64,000 bases of DNA from Immundisolibacter cernigliae (lineage in GTDB: Bacteria; Pseudomonadota; Gammaproteobacteria; Immundisolibacterales; Immundisolibacteraceae). The notes under the pieces are model-generated. The model worked only from the letters and a program-made list of their open reading frames with translations. It had not been told where the DNA came from and made no database searches. Positions 43,666 through 52,819 of this stretch are shown here, piece by piece; the stretch's first letter is position 1; each line of letters begins with the position of its first letter. The stretch covers positions 1,364,001 through 1,428,000 of the forward strand of contig NZ_CP014671.1 in assembly GCF_001697225.1 (NCBI RefSeq), written 5' to 3'. The position numbers were made by a program, and so were the translations under genes.

Positions 43666-43799
43666 AGCGGAGTTCTCCATCCTGGTACGGGAGGACTTGA
43701 ATGCACAGCATCCGTGGTGCCAACATCACAGGCCAATCGAGCCCGGTGGCCACTGCTCTGTTGCTCCGCTGCCCCTGCCTGTTGTCTGAGCAGAAGCGC

Positions 43800-44046
43800 C
43801 TTGGGCAATCACCGCCGCGTGAATCCGCCGCTTCGTCGGCATCGACCTGGCCTGCGAGGCGGCGCCGGATGCCACCACGCTGCTGAAGTTCCGCCGCCGG
43901 CTGGAGGATCACGGTTTGACCGGCGGCTGATCGCCGCCCCGCCGTCGACCAAGAACCGCGACCGGGCGGGCGATCCGGCCATGCATCAGACCAAGAAGAG
44001 CAACCAGTGGCACTTTGGCATGAAGGCGCGCATCGGTGAGGAATGA
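43800..44046 (+). pseudogene. IS5-family transposase remnants
   Basis: Two frame-shifted pieces: [20 protein letters not shown] followed by [10 protein letters not shown] (about 43,835-43,925), and [20 protein letters not shown] followed by [15 protein letters not shown] (about 43,940-44,045). Both match parts of IS5/IS4-type transposases. The DDE residues between and beyond them are lost. No terminal repeats were found. Confidence 0.65.
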
Positions 44047-44049
44047 CAC

Positions 44050-44290
44050 ATGACCGCGAAACGCGGTCTCGGCACAACGGTCCCCATGGACTTCGAGCAT
44101 GCGGTCGATGTCATCACAGGGTGCTCAAGCAGGACGGCTTCGGCGTGCTCACCGACATCGACGTGGAGACAACCCTGAAGCAGAAGGTCGGCGACGATAT
44201 GCCACCCTACCGCATCCTCGGCGCCTGCAATCGATCGCTGGTGCACCGGGACGTGCCGCAGCGCAAGGCGAAGCCCATGAGCCGCCCACG
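44050..44290 (+). pseudogene. DUF302-domain gene with frameshifts
   Basis: ATG at 44050 gives MTAKRGLGTTVPMDFEHAVD and VITG, then a one-base loss moves the frame to VLKQDGFGVLTDIDVETTLK and KVGDDMPPYRILGACN. These are the start of a DUF302 protein. After that the similarity is lost. No stable product is likely. Confidence 0.7.
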
Positions 44291-44619
44291 CTTCCGCGAC
44301 CAGCGTGTTTCACGTCGATGATCCCGAAGGTCGAGCCGGCGGCTGGAGGCGTCGCACCTCCGGGCGGAACTTATCAAAGCTACAGATGGTGAGATGCTCC
44401 GGTATGGGGAAACCGCTGCTCAAGCGCGGTCGGAGCTTGCATCGACCAACGCGCCCGATCCCCTGTGTGCCCTGATGGGCAGGGTGGTGTGGCACTGGAT
44501 TTCGGAGCCACCTCCCCTGTCTGAGGCCGGCGGCGCTCTGAACCGGTCGAATCCGGCCTCCGTGCCGCAAGTGCGGCTCTTATTCGCCGGCTTGTGGCAG
44601 GCGCGGTTCGAAGACCCGG
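44291..44619. other. Decayed intergenic DNA, nothing recognised
   Basis: No protein pattern or RNA gene is seen on either strand. A stretch near 44,540-44,565 looks vaguely like a tRNA T arm but has no matching acceptor or anticodon stem. Confidence 0.5.
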
Positions 44620-45105
44620 CTAATCGCGCCCGTCCCCGGAACCGCCCGCCGGTGGAATCTGCTCGGTCAGATGATATAGCGCAAGTCGCGCGAGTCCGAC
44701 CATCAGATCTACAGGGCGTCCAATACCCACGGTATCCCGAACGGGGCTATCCAGGATCTGGTCGTGGCCGGTAAGTGATGCACCCTCGAACTGCTTCAGA
44801 AATCCGGGTCTTGTAACGTCCCGACCGTGCCGGGCACCATACGTTAGCATGTTCACTTGCGCGATCCGGGCATCTTCGACGACCACGCCGACGGTGATCG
44901 GCGCTCCATCCAGGCTTTCTTTGAGCACCCAGGCGGTGCGGCCGTCCCGTTTCCAATAGGGAAGGCGCAGCCAGCGCGGATTGTGGCCGAGAATCGTCTC
45001 TACCTGTGTTTCATCCGCACCGGATGTGCCCGCTTTCACGACTCGCTGGGCCACCAGTACGAGTCCCTCTCCGAGTCGGCCGCCGAACCGCGCCTGAAGA
45101 TGATG
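44620..45105 (-). pseudogene. FMN-binding domain protein remnant
   Basis: The frame carries [20 protein letters not shown] and [31 protein letters not shown], and PGFLKQFEGASL, which resemble FMN-binding domain proteins. The expected D-G-I-S-G-A-T flavin-attachment block is replaced by unrelated residues. Upstream, the frame overlaps a plus-strand coding remnant, and no start is convincing. Probably inactive. Confidence 0.5.
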
Positions 45106-45451
45106 CCGGACTACCTCGCTCAGCACGAGCACGAGATGCGCGCGGGCCTCGTAGGATTTCTCGAAAACCGCGAGCTTTTCCGTGCTCAACACCTGGTTCC
45201 GCCAGGTGCCGGACTTGCCGCAGCCGGATCCACTCGAGGCGATGCGCTGCTGCTTGCTGTGCTGCGCGTCGGTGGACGACGCCGAGAACGCGGCGAGGGC
45301 ATTCCATAGCCAACTGCAGGATACATACCAGCAGCTCGCGGATCTTAGCGAGACGACGCCGCTGCACGAGCTGTTCGCGTTGCTCGTTAAAGATGAATAC
45401 GCGGATCTGCGGCGTATGGTGCGCGACACAGCACGGCTGGATAGCCCGTGA
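45100..45451 (+). pseudogene. Small helical protein gene with a probable frameshift
   Basis: An ATG at 45100 reads [20 protein letters not shown], then the good pattern moves to another frame near 45,165. That frame continues [20 protein letters not shown], then [20 protein letters not shown] and [17 protein letters not shown] before a stop 10 bp ahead of the dehydrogenase gene. Family not recognised. The second part looks truly protein-coding. Confidence 0.5.
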
Positions 45452-45461
45452 GGTAGTGCCG

Positions 45462-46565
45462 ATGCGCGTGTTGCTCTTCAGCGCCCGTCCCTACGACCGC
45501 CGCGAGTTCACGGCTGCCAACGCCCGCATCGGCCATGACCTGAGCTTCGTCGAGGCGCGACTCGGCGCTGAAACCCTGTCGCTCGCGGCCGGCTACGAAG
45601 CGGTGTGCACCTTCGTCAACGACACCCTTGATGCATCCGTGCTGCGCCGGCTCGCCGACGGCGGCACTCGGCTGATCGCGCTGCGCTGCGCCGGATTCAA
45701 CCAGGTGGACGTGCGCGCCGCCGCCGGGCTTGGCCTCACCGTGGTCCGCGTGCCGGCCTACGCGCCGCACGCGGTGGCCGAACACGCGGCGGGGCTCGTG
45801 CTCACGCTGAACCGTAAGTTCCATCGCGCCTACAACCGCGTGCGCGACGATAACTTCCTGATCGACGGCCTCGAGGGCTTCGACCTGTACGGCAAGACTG
45901 TCGGCGTGGTCGGCGCCGGGCGCATCGGCCGCGTGTTCGTCCGGATCATGCTCGGCTTCGGCTTCGGCTGCCGGGTGCTGGTCCACGATCCACAGTTCTG
46001 CGCCGGCGACGCCTGCATCGAGGGCGCCAGCCTGGCGACGCTGCCGGAGCTGTTCGCGGCTGCCGACATCGTCTCGCTGCATTGCCCGCTGACGCCCGAG
46101 ACCCATCACCTGATCGGCGCGCAGGCGCTGGCGCGCATGAAACCGGGCGCGATGCTGATCAACACCTCCCGCGGCGGCCTGCTCGATACGGCGGCGGTGA
46201 TCGGCGCGCTCAAGTCCGGCCATCTGGGCGCACTCGGCCTGGACGTCTACGAGCAGGAAGGCGACCTGTTCTACGAAGATCTGTCGTCGAGCGTGGTGAC
46301 GGACGATGTGTTCCAGCGCCTGCTGACGTTTCCCAACGTTGTCGTCACCGCGCACCAGGCGTTCTTCACCCGCGAGGCGCTCGCCGCGATCGCCGATACC
46401 ACGCTCGCGAACATCGCGGCGTTCGGCGCTGGGCGCCCAATACCGAACCGGGTGCTGCCGGATTTGCTCCGGGAGGCTTCTGTATCGCATGAAGGAACAG
46501 GCTGCGCCCCAGGCGCTGCAGGCGATGGTGTGCCGCCGCTGGGCTGTGCAACGGACGGGAAATGA
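45462..46565 (+). CDS. D-lactate dehydrogenase-type 2-hydroxyacid dehydrogenase
   Basis: A 367-residue NAD-dependent enzyme. The Rossmann motif is [16 protein letters not shown] (near residue 146). Catalytic residues are Arg in NTSRGGLLD (near residue 236), Glu in DVYEQEG and His in [12 protein letters not shown] (near residue 298). It should reduce pyruvate to D-lactate. The family usually ends near residue 333 (about IPNRV); the extra tail here looks like read-through after a shifted stop. It is the first intact gene of the right-hand cluster. Confidence 0.88.
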   Translation: MRVLLFSARPYDRREFTAANARIGHDLSFVEARLGAETLSLAAGYEAVCTFVNDTLDASVLRRLADGGTRLIALRCAGFNQVDVRAAAGLGLTVVRVPAYAPHAVAEHAAGLVLTLNRKFHRAYNRVRDDNFLIDGLEGFDLYGKTVGVVGAGRIGRVFVRIMLGFGFGCRVLVHDPQFCAGDACIEGASLATLPELFAAADIVSLHCPLTPETHHLIGAQALARMKPGAMLINTSRGGLLDTAAVIGALKSGHLGALGLDVYEQEGDLFYEDLSSSVVTDDVFQRLLTFPNVVVTAHQAFFTREALAAIADTTLANIAAFGAGRPIPNRVLPDLLREASVSHEGTGCAPGAAGDGVPPLGCATDGK

Positions 46566-46646
46566 CGCAGCGGCGGCGCTGCGATGCAGGCGATACAAGG
46601 AGCGGCTTGGTCTCGACGCGACAGGTGAACAGCTCCGCTTCCGCGC

Positions 46647-46660
46647 TTGACCCAGGTCAA
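46647..46660 (+). promoter_or_regulatory. FNR/Anr-like box upstream of the small protein and glgX
   Basis: TTGAC-CCAG-GTCAA, a perfect dyad matching the TTGAT-N4-ATCAA consensus in its outer bases. If its centre is at -41.5, the -10 box falls on CAGAAT (46683-46688) and transcription starts near 46,695. Confidence 0.65.
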
Positions 46661-46719
46661 TGCCGGAATCGCAGCCGGCATCCAGAATGAACCACACGAT
46701 CACCCAGTGGAGAACAGTG

Positions 46720-46908
46720 ATGGGCTTCTTTTCACGTAAGCGCGCTTCGAGCACGGCGCCGACCAAACCCGCCGTCAAGGGCGACCACGGGTGCTGCAAG
46801 GAGAAGGGCACTGCGGCCGACGTCAAGGATACGGCTGCCCCGCAGACGGGCAACGCGGCGCCCAAGGCGCCGGCGGGCGGCTGTTGTGGCGGAAAGCACG
46901 CTCACTGA
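46720..46908 (+). CDS. Small Cys-rich protein with CCGG motif
   Basis: A 62-residue protein: MGFFSRKRASSTAPTK, then DHGCCKEKGT, a Lys/Ala linker and GGCCGGKHAH at the end. Two Cys pairs plus terminal His suggest metal binding. GTGGAG lies seven bases before the ATG; the earlier in-frame ATG at 46687 overlaps the predicted promoter. It overlaps glgX by 23 bases. Similar CCGGK-ending small proteins occur in other proteobacteria, but their role is unknown to me. Confidence 0.65.
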   Translation: MGFFSRKRASSTAPTKPAVKGDHGCCKEKGTAADVKDTAAPQTGNAAPKAPAGGCCGGKHAH

Positions 46909-48928
46909 GTACGCAACGGCACAGGGCGCAGGGCGGAACCACGGCTTTCATGCCCGTCCGGGAAGCCCGTTGCCGCTGGGCGTGCACGACTGCTGCGACG
47001 GCTTCAACTTCGCCATCTTCAGCCGCCACGCCGAACGCGTCGAACTGCTGATCTTCGAGGATCCGGCTGACCAGCATCCGCTGTGGGCGCTCGATCTGGA
47101 CCCGGCGCAGCACCGGACCGGGGACATCTGGCACGCTCTGGCCGAAGGTGTGCGCTGGGGACAGGCGTATGCCTACCGCGTGCACGGCCCGTTGGCGCCG
47201 GAGGCCGGACATCGATTTGACGCCGACGCGCGTCTGCTTGATCCGTACGCCCGGGCCGTCGCCGGCCGTGGGGGCGCCGGCGTGCCGCCGGGCGACGGCC
47301 GCTGTCTGCTCCTGCGGTCGCGCTTCGACTGGCAGGGGACACAGCGGCCGCGAACGCTCTGGTCCGACACCGTCATCTACGAGAGCCACGTGCGCGGCCT
47401 CACCGTCCATCCCTCGTCAGCCAGCCGGCACCCAGGGACGTTTCTGGGCGTGATCGACAGGATTCCGTATCTTCGCGAACTCGGCGTCACCGCGATCGAG
47501 CTGATGCCGGTGCAGGCCTTCCATCGCGGAGACGCCGGTCGACACAACTACTGGGGCTACGACACGCTCGCATTCTTTGCGCCGGAACCGGCTTACGCGG
47601 CACACGCCGCGCCGGGCAGCGTGATCGACGAGTTCAAGACCCTCGTGCGCGAGCTGCATCGCAACGGCCTCGAAGTGATCCTCGACGTGGTTTTCAATCA
47701 CACCGCGGAGGGCGACGAGCGCGGACCCTTGTTCAGCTTTCGCGGGCTCGACAACGCGATCTACTACCTGCTCGGCGCCGACCGGCGCCGCTACGAGAAC
47801 TTTTCCGGCTGCGGCAACACGCTGAACTGCAGCCATCCGGTCGTGCGCGACTTCATCATCGACTGCCTGCGCTACTGGGCCGCGGAGATGCAGGTCGACG
47901 GCTTTCGTTTTGACCTCGCCTCGATTCTCGGCCGCGATCGCGAGGGCCGGCTGATGGCCGATGCGCCGCTGCTCGAGCGCATCGCCGAGGATCCGATCCT
48001 GCGCGACGTGAAGCTGATCGCCGAGGCCTGGGACGCCGGCGGCGCCTACCAGGTCGGCCGCTTTCCGGGCGTACGCTGGGCCGAGTGGAACGGAAGGTTT
48101 CGCGACGACGTGCGGCGCTTCTGGCGCGGCGACGCGGGCATGACCGGTGCGTTCGCCTCACGGCTGTGTGGCAGCGCCGATCTGTATCAGCACAGCGGCA
48201 AGGCGCCGCTCAACAGCGTCAACTTCGTCACCTGCCACGATGGCTTCACGCTCAACGACCTCGTCAGCTACGCGCGCAAGCACAACGAGGCCAATGGCGA
48301 GGGTAACCGCGACGGCGCCGACGAGAACTTCAGCATGAACCACGGCGTCGAGGGACCGACCATCGATGCCGCCATTGACGCCGGGCGGTTGCGGCAGATC
48401 AAGAACCTGTTGGCTACGCTGCTGCTCGCCCGCGGCGTGCCGATGCTGCTCGGCGGCGACGAGTTCCGTCGCAGCCAGGCCGGCAACAACAACCCCTGGT
48501 GTCAGGACAACGCACTGTCCTGGTACGACTGGCGGCTCGTTGAAGAGAACGGCGAGGTACTGCGCTTCGTACGTGGGCTGATCGCGCTGCGCCAGCGCCA
48601 TCCGTGTCTGCGCAACGATGCCTTTTACCGCGCAGAGGAACTGGACTGGTTCGGCCCGCAGGGCCATGCGCCGGACTGGGACGGACCCACCCGCGCCTTC
48701 GGCTGCCGCGTGCGGGAATGCGCTGAGCCCGGCATGCTGTGTCTGCTGTTCAACGCCAGCGATCGGCCGGCCGACTTCCATCTGCCCGATGCGCCGTGGC
48801 GGCTGGAGGCCGATACCGGACAAGCGCCGCCGGGCGACATCTGCGCGCTGGACGACCTGCGGCCGCTGCCCGATCGGCAGCGCTACGCGCTCGCCGCCGG
48901 CAGTCTGGCCGTGCTATCGCATCTGTGA
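46886..48928 (+). CDS. glgX: Glycogen debranching enzyme GlgX
   Basis: A 680-residue GH13 isoamylase-type enzyme. The N-terminal CBM48-like part has LGVHDCCDGFNFAIFSRHAE. The catalytic barrel has VIYESHVRGLTVHP, the nucleophile in DGFRFDLASILG (near residue 345), the acid in LIAEAWDAGG, and VTCHDGFTLNDL with the His-Asp stabiliser. It hydrolyses alpha-1,6 branches of limit dextrins. It starts with GTG and overlaps the small Cys-rich gene. Confidence 0.93.
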   Translation: MAESTLTEYATAQGAGRNHGFHARPGSPLPLGVHDCCDGFNFAIFSRHAERVELLIFEDPADQHPLWALDLDPAQHRTGDIWHALAEGVRWGQAYAYRVHGPLAPEAGHRFDADARLLDPYARAVAGRGGAGVPPGDGRCLLLRSRFDWQGTQRPRTLWSDTVIYESHVRGLTVHPSSASRHPGTFLGVIDRIPYLRELGVTAIELMPVQAFHRGDAGRHNYWGYDTLAFFAPEPAYAAHAAPGSVIDEFKTLVRELHRNGLEVILDVVFNHTAEGDERGPLFSFRGLDNAIYYLLGADRRRYENFSGCGNTLNCSHPVVRDFIIDCLRYWAAEMQVDGFRFDLASILGRDREGRLMADAPLLERIAEDPILRDVKLIAEAWDAGGAYQVGRFPGVRWAEWNGRFRDDVRRFWRGDAGMTGAFASRLCGSADLYQHSGKAPLNSVNFVTCHDGFTLNDLVSYARKHNEANGEGNRDGADENFSMNHGVEGPTIDAAIDAGRLRQIKNLLATLLLARGVPMLLGGDEFRRSQAGNNNPWCQDNALSWYDWRLVEENGEVLRFVRGLIALRQRHPCLRNDAFYRAEELDWFGPQGHAPDWDGPTRAFGCRVRECAEPGMLCLLFNASDRPADFHLPDAPWRLEADTGQAPPGDICALDDLRPLPDRQRYALAAGSLAVLSHL

Positions 48929-48929
48929 G

Positions 48930-50213
48930 GTGATTCCCGTGCACGAGGCGCGCCCAAGCGCCATACCGGTCGATGCACTGCTGGCACTGATGCTGGCCAC
49001 GTTCAGCGTCTCCGCCGGCTATGGCGTGGTGCTGCCTGTGCTGCCGGACAGCGTCGCGGCCCTGGGCGGGGCGGCGACCGGCGAGGCTTTCGTCTCCCGC
49101 CACACCGGGCTGCTGGCCGCCGCATACACGCTCGCGCTGTTCGTTTTCGCACCGCTCTGGGGGCGGCTGTCCGATCGGTACGGGCGCCGGCCGATCCTGA
49201 TGATCGGTCTGGTCGGCTACGTCGCGGCGACGCTGCTGCTGGCTTTCGGCGGCAGCCTTGCGCTGTTCTACGCCGAGCGCCTCCTCAGCGGGGCGTTCAG
49301 CGCCTCGGTCACGCCGGTCGCTTCGGCCGCAGTCGGCGAGCTGGTCAAGGACGACACCATGCGCGCGCGCCGTCTGACGCTGCTCAGCATCGCCAGTGTC
49401 GCCGGCTTTCTACTGGGTCCGATGCTGGGCGTGTTTTCAGGCAGCCTCGCCAACGGTGTGCTGGGACTCAGCGGCGCGGCGGCGGCACTGCTTGCGCCGC
49501 GCGCCGCCGTGGCCGTGCTGGCGCTGCTGGCCGCGGCGGCGGTGGCGCTGCGCCTGCCGCGGACCGCGACGGGTCGAGCCGAATCCGGCAGCCTGGAGGC
49601 AGCGCGCGGCGCTGCCTCCAGCATCCGCGTGCTGCTCGCGCTGGGATTCATCGCTGCCGCGGCAGTCGGCGTGTTCGAGGTCGGCCTGGCGCTGCGCGGC
49701 CGGCGCGAGCTGGGTCTGAGCCCCTACCAGATCGCGACGATGTTCATGGAGTGCAGTCTGGTGATGCTCGTGGCGCAGGCGCTGGTGTTCTCGCCCCGGG
49801 TCAAGCCGGCGCACACGCGCTGGCTGATCGCACCGGCGACGATCATGCTTGGCGGCGGTCTGCTGCTCGTGCCGATGGCATGGAACTTCACCGGCCTGCT
49901 GATCGCGGTCGGTGTGGTCGCAGCCAGCGCGGGCGTGCTGTCGCCGATCCTGACCTACTGGATCTCGACTCTTGCGGGCGGCGCGCAAGGCGCCCAGCTC
50001 GGCCGGCAGACCGCCGCCGCGAGCCTGGGCCAGACCACCGGCTCGGCGGTGGGGGGACTGCTGTTCAACATTTCCCTGCTGCCGGGCGCACCGTTCGTAT
50101 TGACGGCGGCGCTGACGGCGTTCGGCTTCTTCCTGTCTGTCGGTCTGCCTGCTCGGCTTTACGCGGTTGCACGGGTGGCGCCGGTGGCGGGCACGATCTC
50201 CGAGCCGCCATGA
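48930..50213 (+). CDS. Major facilitator superfamily transporter
   Basis: About 427 residues with roughly twelve membrane helices. MFS motif A between TM2 and TM3 is WGRLSDRYGRRPILMI (near residue 76). The pattern resembles drug/H+ antiporters of the DHA1 type. GTG at 48930 or 48939 could start it; either follows the glgX stop directly, so it is probably co-transcribed with glgX. Substrate unknown. Confidence 0.85.
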   Translation: MIPVHEARPSAIPVDALLALMLATFSVSAGYGVVLPVLPDSVAALGGAATGEAFVSRHTGLLAAAYTLALFVFAPLWGRLSDRYGRRPILMIGLVGYVAATLLLAFGGSLALFYAERLLSGAFSASVTPVASAAVGELVKDDTMRARRLTLLSIASVAGFLLGPMLGVFSGSLANGVLGLSGAAAALLAPRAAVAVLALLAAAAVALRLPRTATGRAESGSLEAARGAASSIRVLLALGFIAAAAVGVFEVGLALRGRRELGLSPYQIATMFMECSLVMLVAQALVFSPRVKPAHTRWLIAPATIMLGGGLLLVPMAWNFTGLLIAVGVVAASAGVLSPILTYWISTLAGGAQGAQLGRQTAAASLGQTTGSAVGGLLFNISLLPGAPFVLTAALTAFGFFLSVGLPARLYAVARVAPVAGTISEPP

Positions 50214-50304
50214 ACAGAGCCAGTCAGGCCGGTCCGCCACATCTGCGATGTTGGTGCGCGTGCATGACCGTTGTGCCGCGTGATGTCGGGCGGTGCAGTC
50301 GCGC

Positions 50305-50318
50305 TTGACTCGCGTCAA
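50305..50318 (+). promoter_or_regulatory. FNR/Anr-like box upstream of lemA
   Basis: TTGAC-TCGC-GTCAA, a second perfect dyad. At -41.5 spacing the -10 box is TAACGT (50341-50346) and the start site about 50,353, an almost ideal class II arrangement. Confidence 0.7.
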
Positions 50319-50389
50319 CGCAGCGTCGCGGTCACAGTGGTAACGTATGAGAGTGGCCTGCGGTGATGGCCCACATGACGGAGAATCTC

Positions 50390-51010
50390 ATGCCCGTTGC
50401 ACTGCGGCGTTGCGTTCCCTGGGCCCTGGCCGGACTGCTCACGCTGCTGTTGTCCGGCTGCGGATACAACACGCTGCAGGGCCAGGATGAGCAGATCAAG
50501 GCCGCATGGTCGGAAGTGCTCAATCAGTACCAGCGCCGGGCCGATCTGGTGCCGAATCTGGTCAATACGGTGAAGGGTTACGCGGCCCAGGAGGAGCGGG
50601 TGCTGACGGAAGTCACCAACGCGCGCGCCAAGGTCGGCAGCATCCGCGTCACGTCCGAGTCGATCGACGATCCGCAGGCCCTCGCGCGCTTCCAGCAAGC
50701 GCAGGGTGAGCTGACCGGCGCATTGTCGCGCCTGCTGGTGGTTTCCGAGAACTATCCGCAGCTCAAGTCTGACGGCGCTTTCCGCGATCTTCAGGCGCAG
50801 CTTGAAGGTACCGAGAACCGCATCACCGTGGCGCGCAACCGCTACATCCAGGCGGTGCGGGATTACAACGTGACCATCCGCAGCTTCCCCAGCAATCTCA
50901 CCGCGATGGCGTTCGGCTATCAGGCCAAGCCGACTTTCACGGTCGAGAACGAGGCAGAGCTGGCGCGGCCACCCGAGGTTCAGTTCGCGCCTGCCGAGCC
51001 GCAGAGCTGA
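50390..51010 (+). CDS. LemA-family lipoprotein
   Basis: About 206 residues from MPVALRRCVPWALAGL, with lipobox LLSGCGYNTLQ. The LemA signature follows: QIKAAWSEVLNQYQRRADLV, PNLVNTVKGYAAQE, then ENRITVARNRYIQAVRDYN. LemA proteins are membrane-anchored helical bundles, often next to TPM-domain proteins as here. GGAG at 50,380 supports this start. Role unproven; perhaps envelope stress. Confidence 0.9.
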   Translation: MPVALRRCVPWALAGLLTLLLSGCGYNTLQGQDEQIKAAWSEVLNQYQRRADLVPNLVNTVKGYAAQEERVLTEVTNARAKVGSIRVTSESIDDPQALARFQQAQGELTGALSRLLVVSENYPQLKSDGAFRDLQAQLEGTENRITVARNRYIQAVRDYNVTIRSFPSNLTAMAFGYQAKPTFTVENEAELARPPEVQFAPAEPQS

Positions 51011-51037
51011 CGCGGCGCAGTGCGGCGCGTGGACGCC

Positions 51038-51877
51038 ATGATCAAAGCCCTGCTCCTGCTGCTTGCAGTCTGCACGCCGTTTATGGCGCGGGCGGAGCTG
51101 CCGGTGCCGCCGCTGACGGGCCGTGTGACCGATCAGACCGCGACGCTCACGCCGAGCCAGATTCAGGCGCTGGAGCAGACGCTGCGCCGCTTCGAGGAAA
51201 GAAAGGGAAGCCAGATCGCCGTCGTGCTCGTTGCGAGCACGCAGCCTGAAAGCATCGAGCAGTACGCCCTGCGCGTGGCGGAGCAATGGAAACTCGGGCG
51301 CAAGAAGGTCGACGACGGCGCCATTCTGCTGATCGCCAAAGACGATCGCGCGCTGCGCATCGAGGTCGGTTACGGCCTGGAGGGCGCACTCAGTGATGCC
51401 GTCAGCAAGCGCATCATCAGCGAGGTGATCGTGCCGCGCTTGCGCGAAGGCGGTTACTACGCGGGCATCACCGAAGGTGTGGACCGGATGATCCGCGTGG
51501 TCGACGGAGAGCCCCTGCCAGCACCCGCCGCCACGCCGGGCCAAGGGGATACCGACTTGCCGCAGTGGGTCCCGCTCATTCTGATCGTCGCGCTGGTTAC
51601 GAGTGCGGCCTTGCGCTCCTGGCTGGGCCGGATGCCCGGCGCGCTTGCAGCGGCCGGGGTCGTCGGACTGATCACTTGGTTAGTCGCTGGCGCGCTGGCC
51701 GCGGGGCTGGGTGTCGCGCTCATCACCTTCGTGCTGACATCGATGAGCGGTTTGGGCGGTCATGGCATGCACGGTCACCATGGCCGCCGCCACGGCGGCT
51801 TCGGTAGTGGCCTGGGCGGCGGTTTCCGCGGTGGCGGCGGCGGATTCGGGGGCGGCGGCGCGTCGGGCCGGTGGTGA
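51038..51877 (+). CDS. TPM-domain (YgcG-like) membrane protein with Gly-rich tail
   Basis: A 279-residue protein. A signal peptide (LLLLLAVCTPFMARA) leads to the TPM domain with LTGRVTDQTATLTPSQIQAL and GSQIAVVLVASTQPESIEQY, then RIEVGYGLEGALSDA. Two transmembrane helices (about residues 178-240) and a Gly/His-rich tail (GGGFRGGGGGFGGGGASGRW) follow. TPM proteins pair with LemA; some members have phosphatase-like or chaperone roles in photosystem repair, but the function here is unknown. Confidence 0.9.
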   Translation: MIKALLLLLAVCTPFMARAELPVPPLTGRVTDQTATLTPSQIQALEQTLRRFEERKGSQIAVVLVASTQPESIEQYALRVAEQWKLGRKKVDDGAILLIAKDDRALRIEVGYGLEGALSDAVSKRIISEVIVPRLREGGYYAGITEGVDRMIRVVDGEPLPAPAATPGQGDTDLPQWVPLILIVALVTSAALRSWLGRMPGALAAAGVVGLITWLVAGALAAGLGVALITFVLTSMSGLGGHGMHGHHGRRHGGFGSGLGGGFRGGGGGFGGGGASGRW

Positions 51878-51879
51878 CC

Positions 51880-52377
51880 ATGAGTGTTCCGCGCGTCTTT
51901 CGGCACTTGCTCCTGACCCGCTGGCAGCTTGAGCGGGCGTTTCCGCGCGCCGCGCTGCTGGCGATCGAGCAGGAGATCGAGGCCAGCGAAGCGACGCACG
52001 CCGGACAGATCCGCTTCGTAGTGGAAGGTGCGCTGGACGGCGCTCCGCTGTTCCGCGGGCAGACCGCGCGTGAGCGCGCCATCGAGCTGTTCTCGCTGTT
52101 GCGCGTCTGGGATACTGAGCACAACTGCGGCGTGCTGATCTACCTGCTGCTCGCGGACCGGGACGTGGAAATCGTCGCGGATCGCGGCATTCACGCGAAG
52201 CTGGGCACCGCGGAATGGGAGCGGATCTGCCGGCAGATGGAAGTGGCATTCAGGCAGGCGGACTACGCGGGCGGTGCGCTCGGCGGCATCCGCGCAGTCA
52301 CGCGACATCTGGTCGATCAGTTTCCTGCCAGTGGCAGCAGCCGCAACGAGTTGCCGAACCTGGCGGTTGTCCTTTAG
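51880..52377 (+). CDS. Second TPM-domain protein, cytoplasmic
   Basis: About 165 residues from MSVPRVFRHLLLTRWQLERA, with ASEATHAGQIRFVVEGALDG, ARERAIELFSLLRVWDTEHN and CGVLIYLLLADRDVEIVADR. These match the TPM fold without membrane segments. It overlaps the previous gene's end region, so lemA and the two TPM genes form one operon. Such soluble TPM partners are common beside YgcG-like proteins. Confidence 0.85.
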   Translation: MSVPRVFRHLLLTRWQLERAFPRAALLAIEQEIEASEATHAGQIRFVVEGALDGAPLFRGQTARERAIELFSLLRVWDTEHNCGVLIYLLLADRDVEIVADRGIHAKLGTAEWERICRQMEVAFRQADYAGGALGGIRAVTRHLVDQFPASGSSRNELPNLAVVL

Positions 52378-52800
52378 TCAGCGGCTCGGGCTTTAATCGC
52401 AGGGTTGCGCCGCCGGCGACCGCTGCGCTTGGCTCACGCTCTGCGCCCGCCGGAACGGCCAGACGAACTGCCCGGCGTAGTCCTGCGGGAAGTCGCGGTC
52501 GCGCAGGCCGACGTCGCCGGCGCGCAGCTTAACGTGACTCCAGCAATGCATTGCGTAGAGGCTCAGGTTGAGCACCGCGTCCACTGCCAGAACCTGCGCC
52601 CACAGCGGCCTGTGCCGGCCACAGCCGCGGTTCGGGCATCCAGACACTGCGCAGCAGGAAGCTGCCGGCGACCCATCCGGGGCGCAACACCGCGGTTCCG
52701 GTCCACATGAGGCAACGATGGGCAAAGCGCGCGGGCCGCTCAAACCGGCCACGCCGCGGCGGGGATAGCGGTATGAGCCAGCTCAATGCCCGCGGCGCGG
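52378..52800. other. Interval with a degraded minus-strand coding trace and the MAT promoter region
   Basis: On the minus strand, TGTAVLRPGWVAGSFLLRSV (about 52,700) and LAVDAVLNLSLYAMHCWSHV (about 52,570) read like parts of one membrane protein but are in different frames, so any gene is broken. A weak FNR-like half dyad, ATGAG-CCAG-CTCAA, lies at 52,773-52,786. No complete gene is seen. Confidence 0.4.
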
Positions 52801-52819
52801 CGCATACTTGAAACCAGTG

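Noticed and set aside
44540-44570. Possible tRNA end (CCGGTCGAATCCGG)
   Set aside because: The stem is only four base pairs, the loop is the wrong size, and no other tRNA arms can be drawn, so it is not the ICE attachment tRNA.
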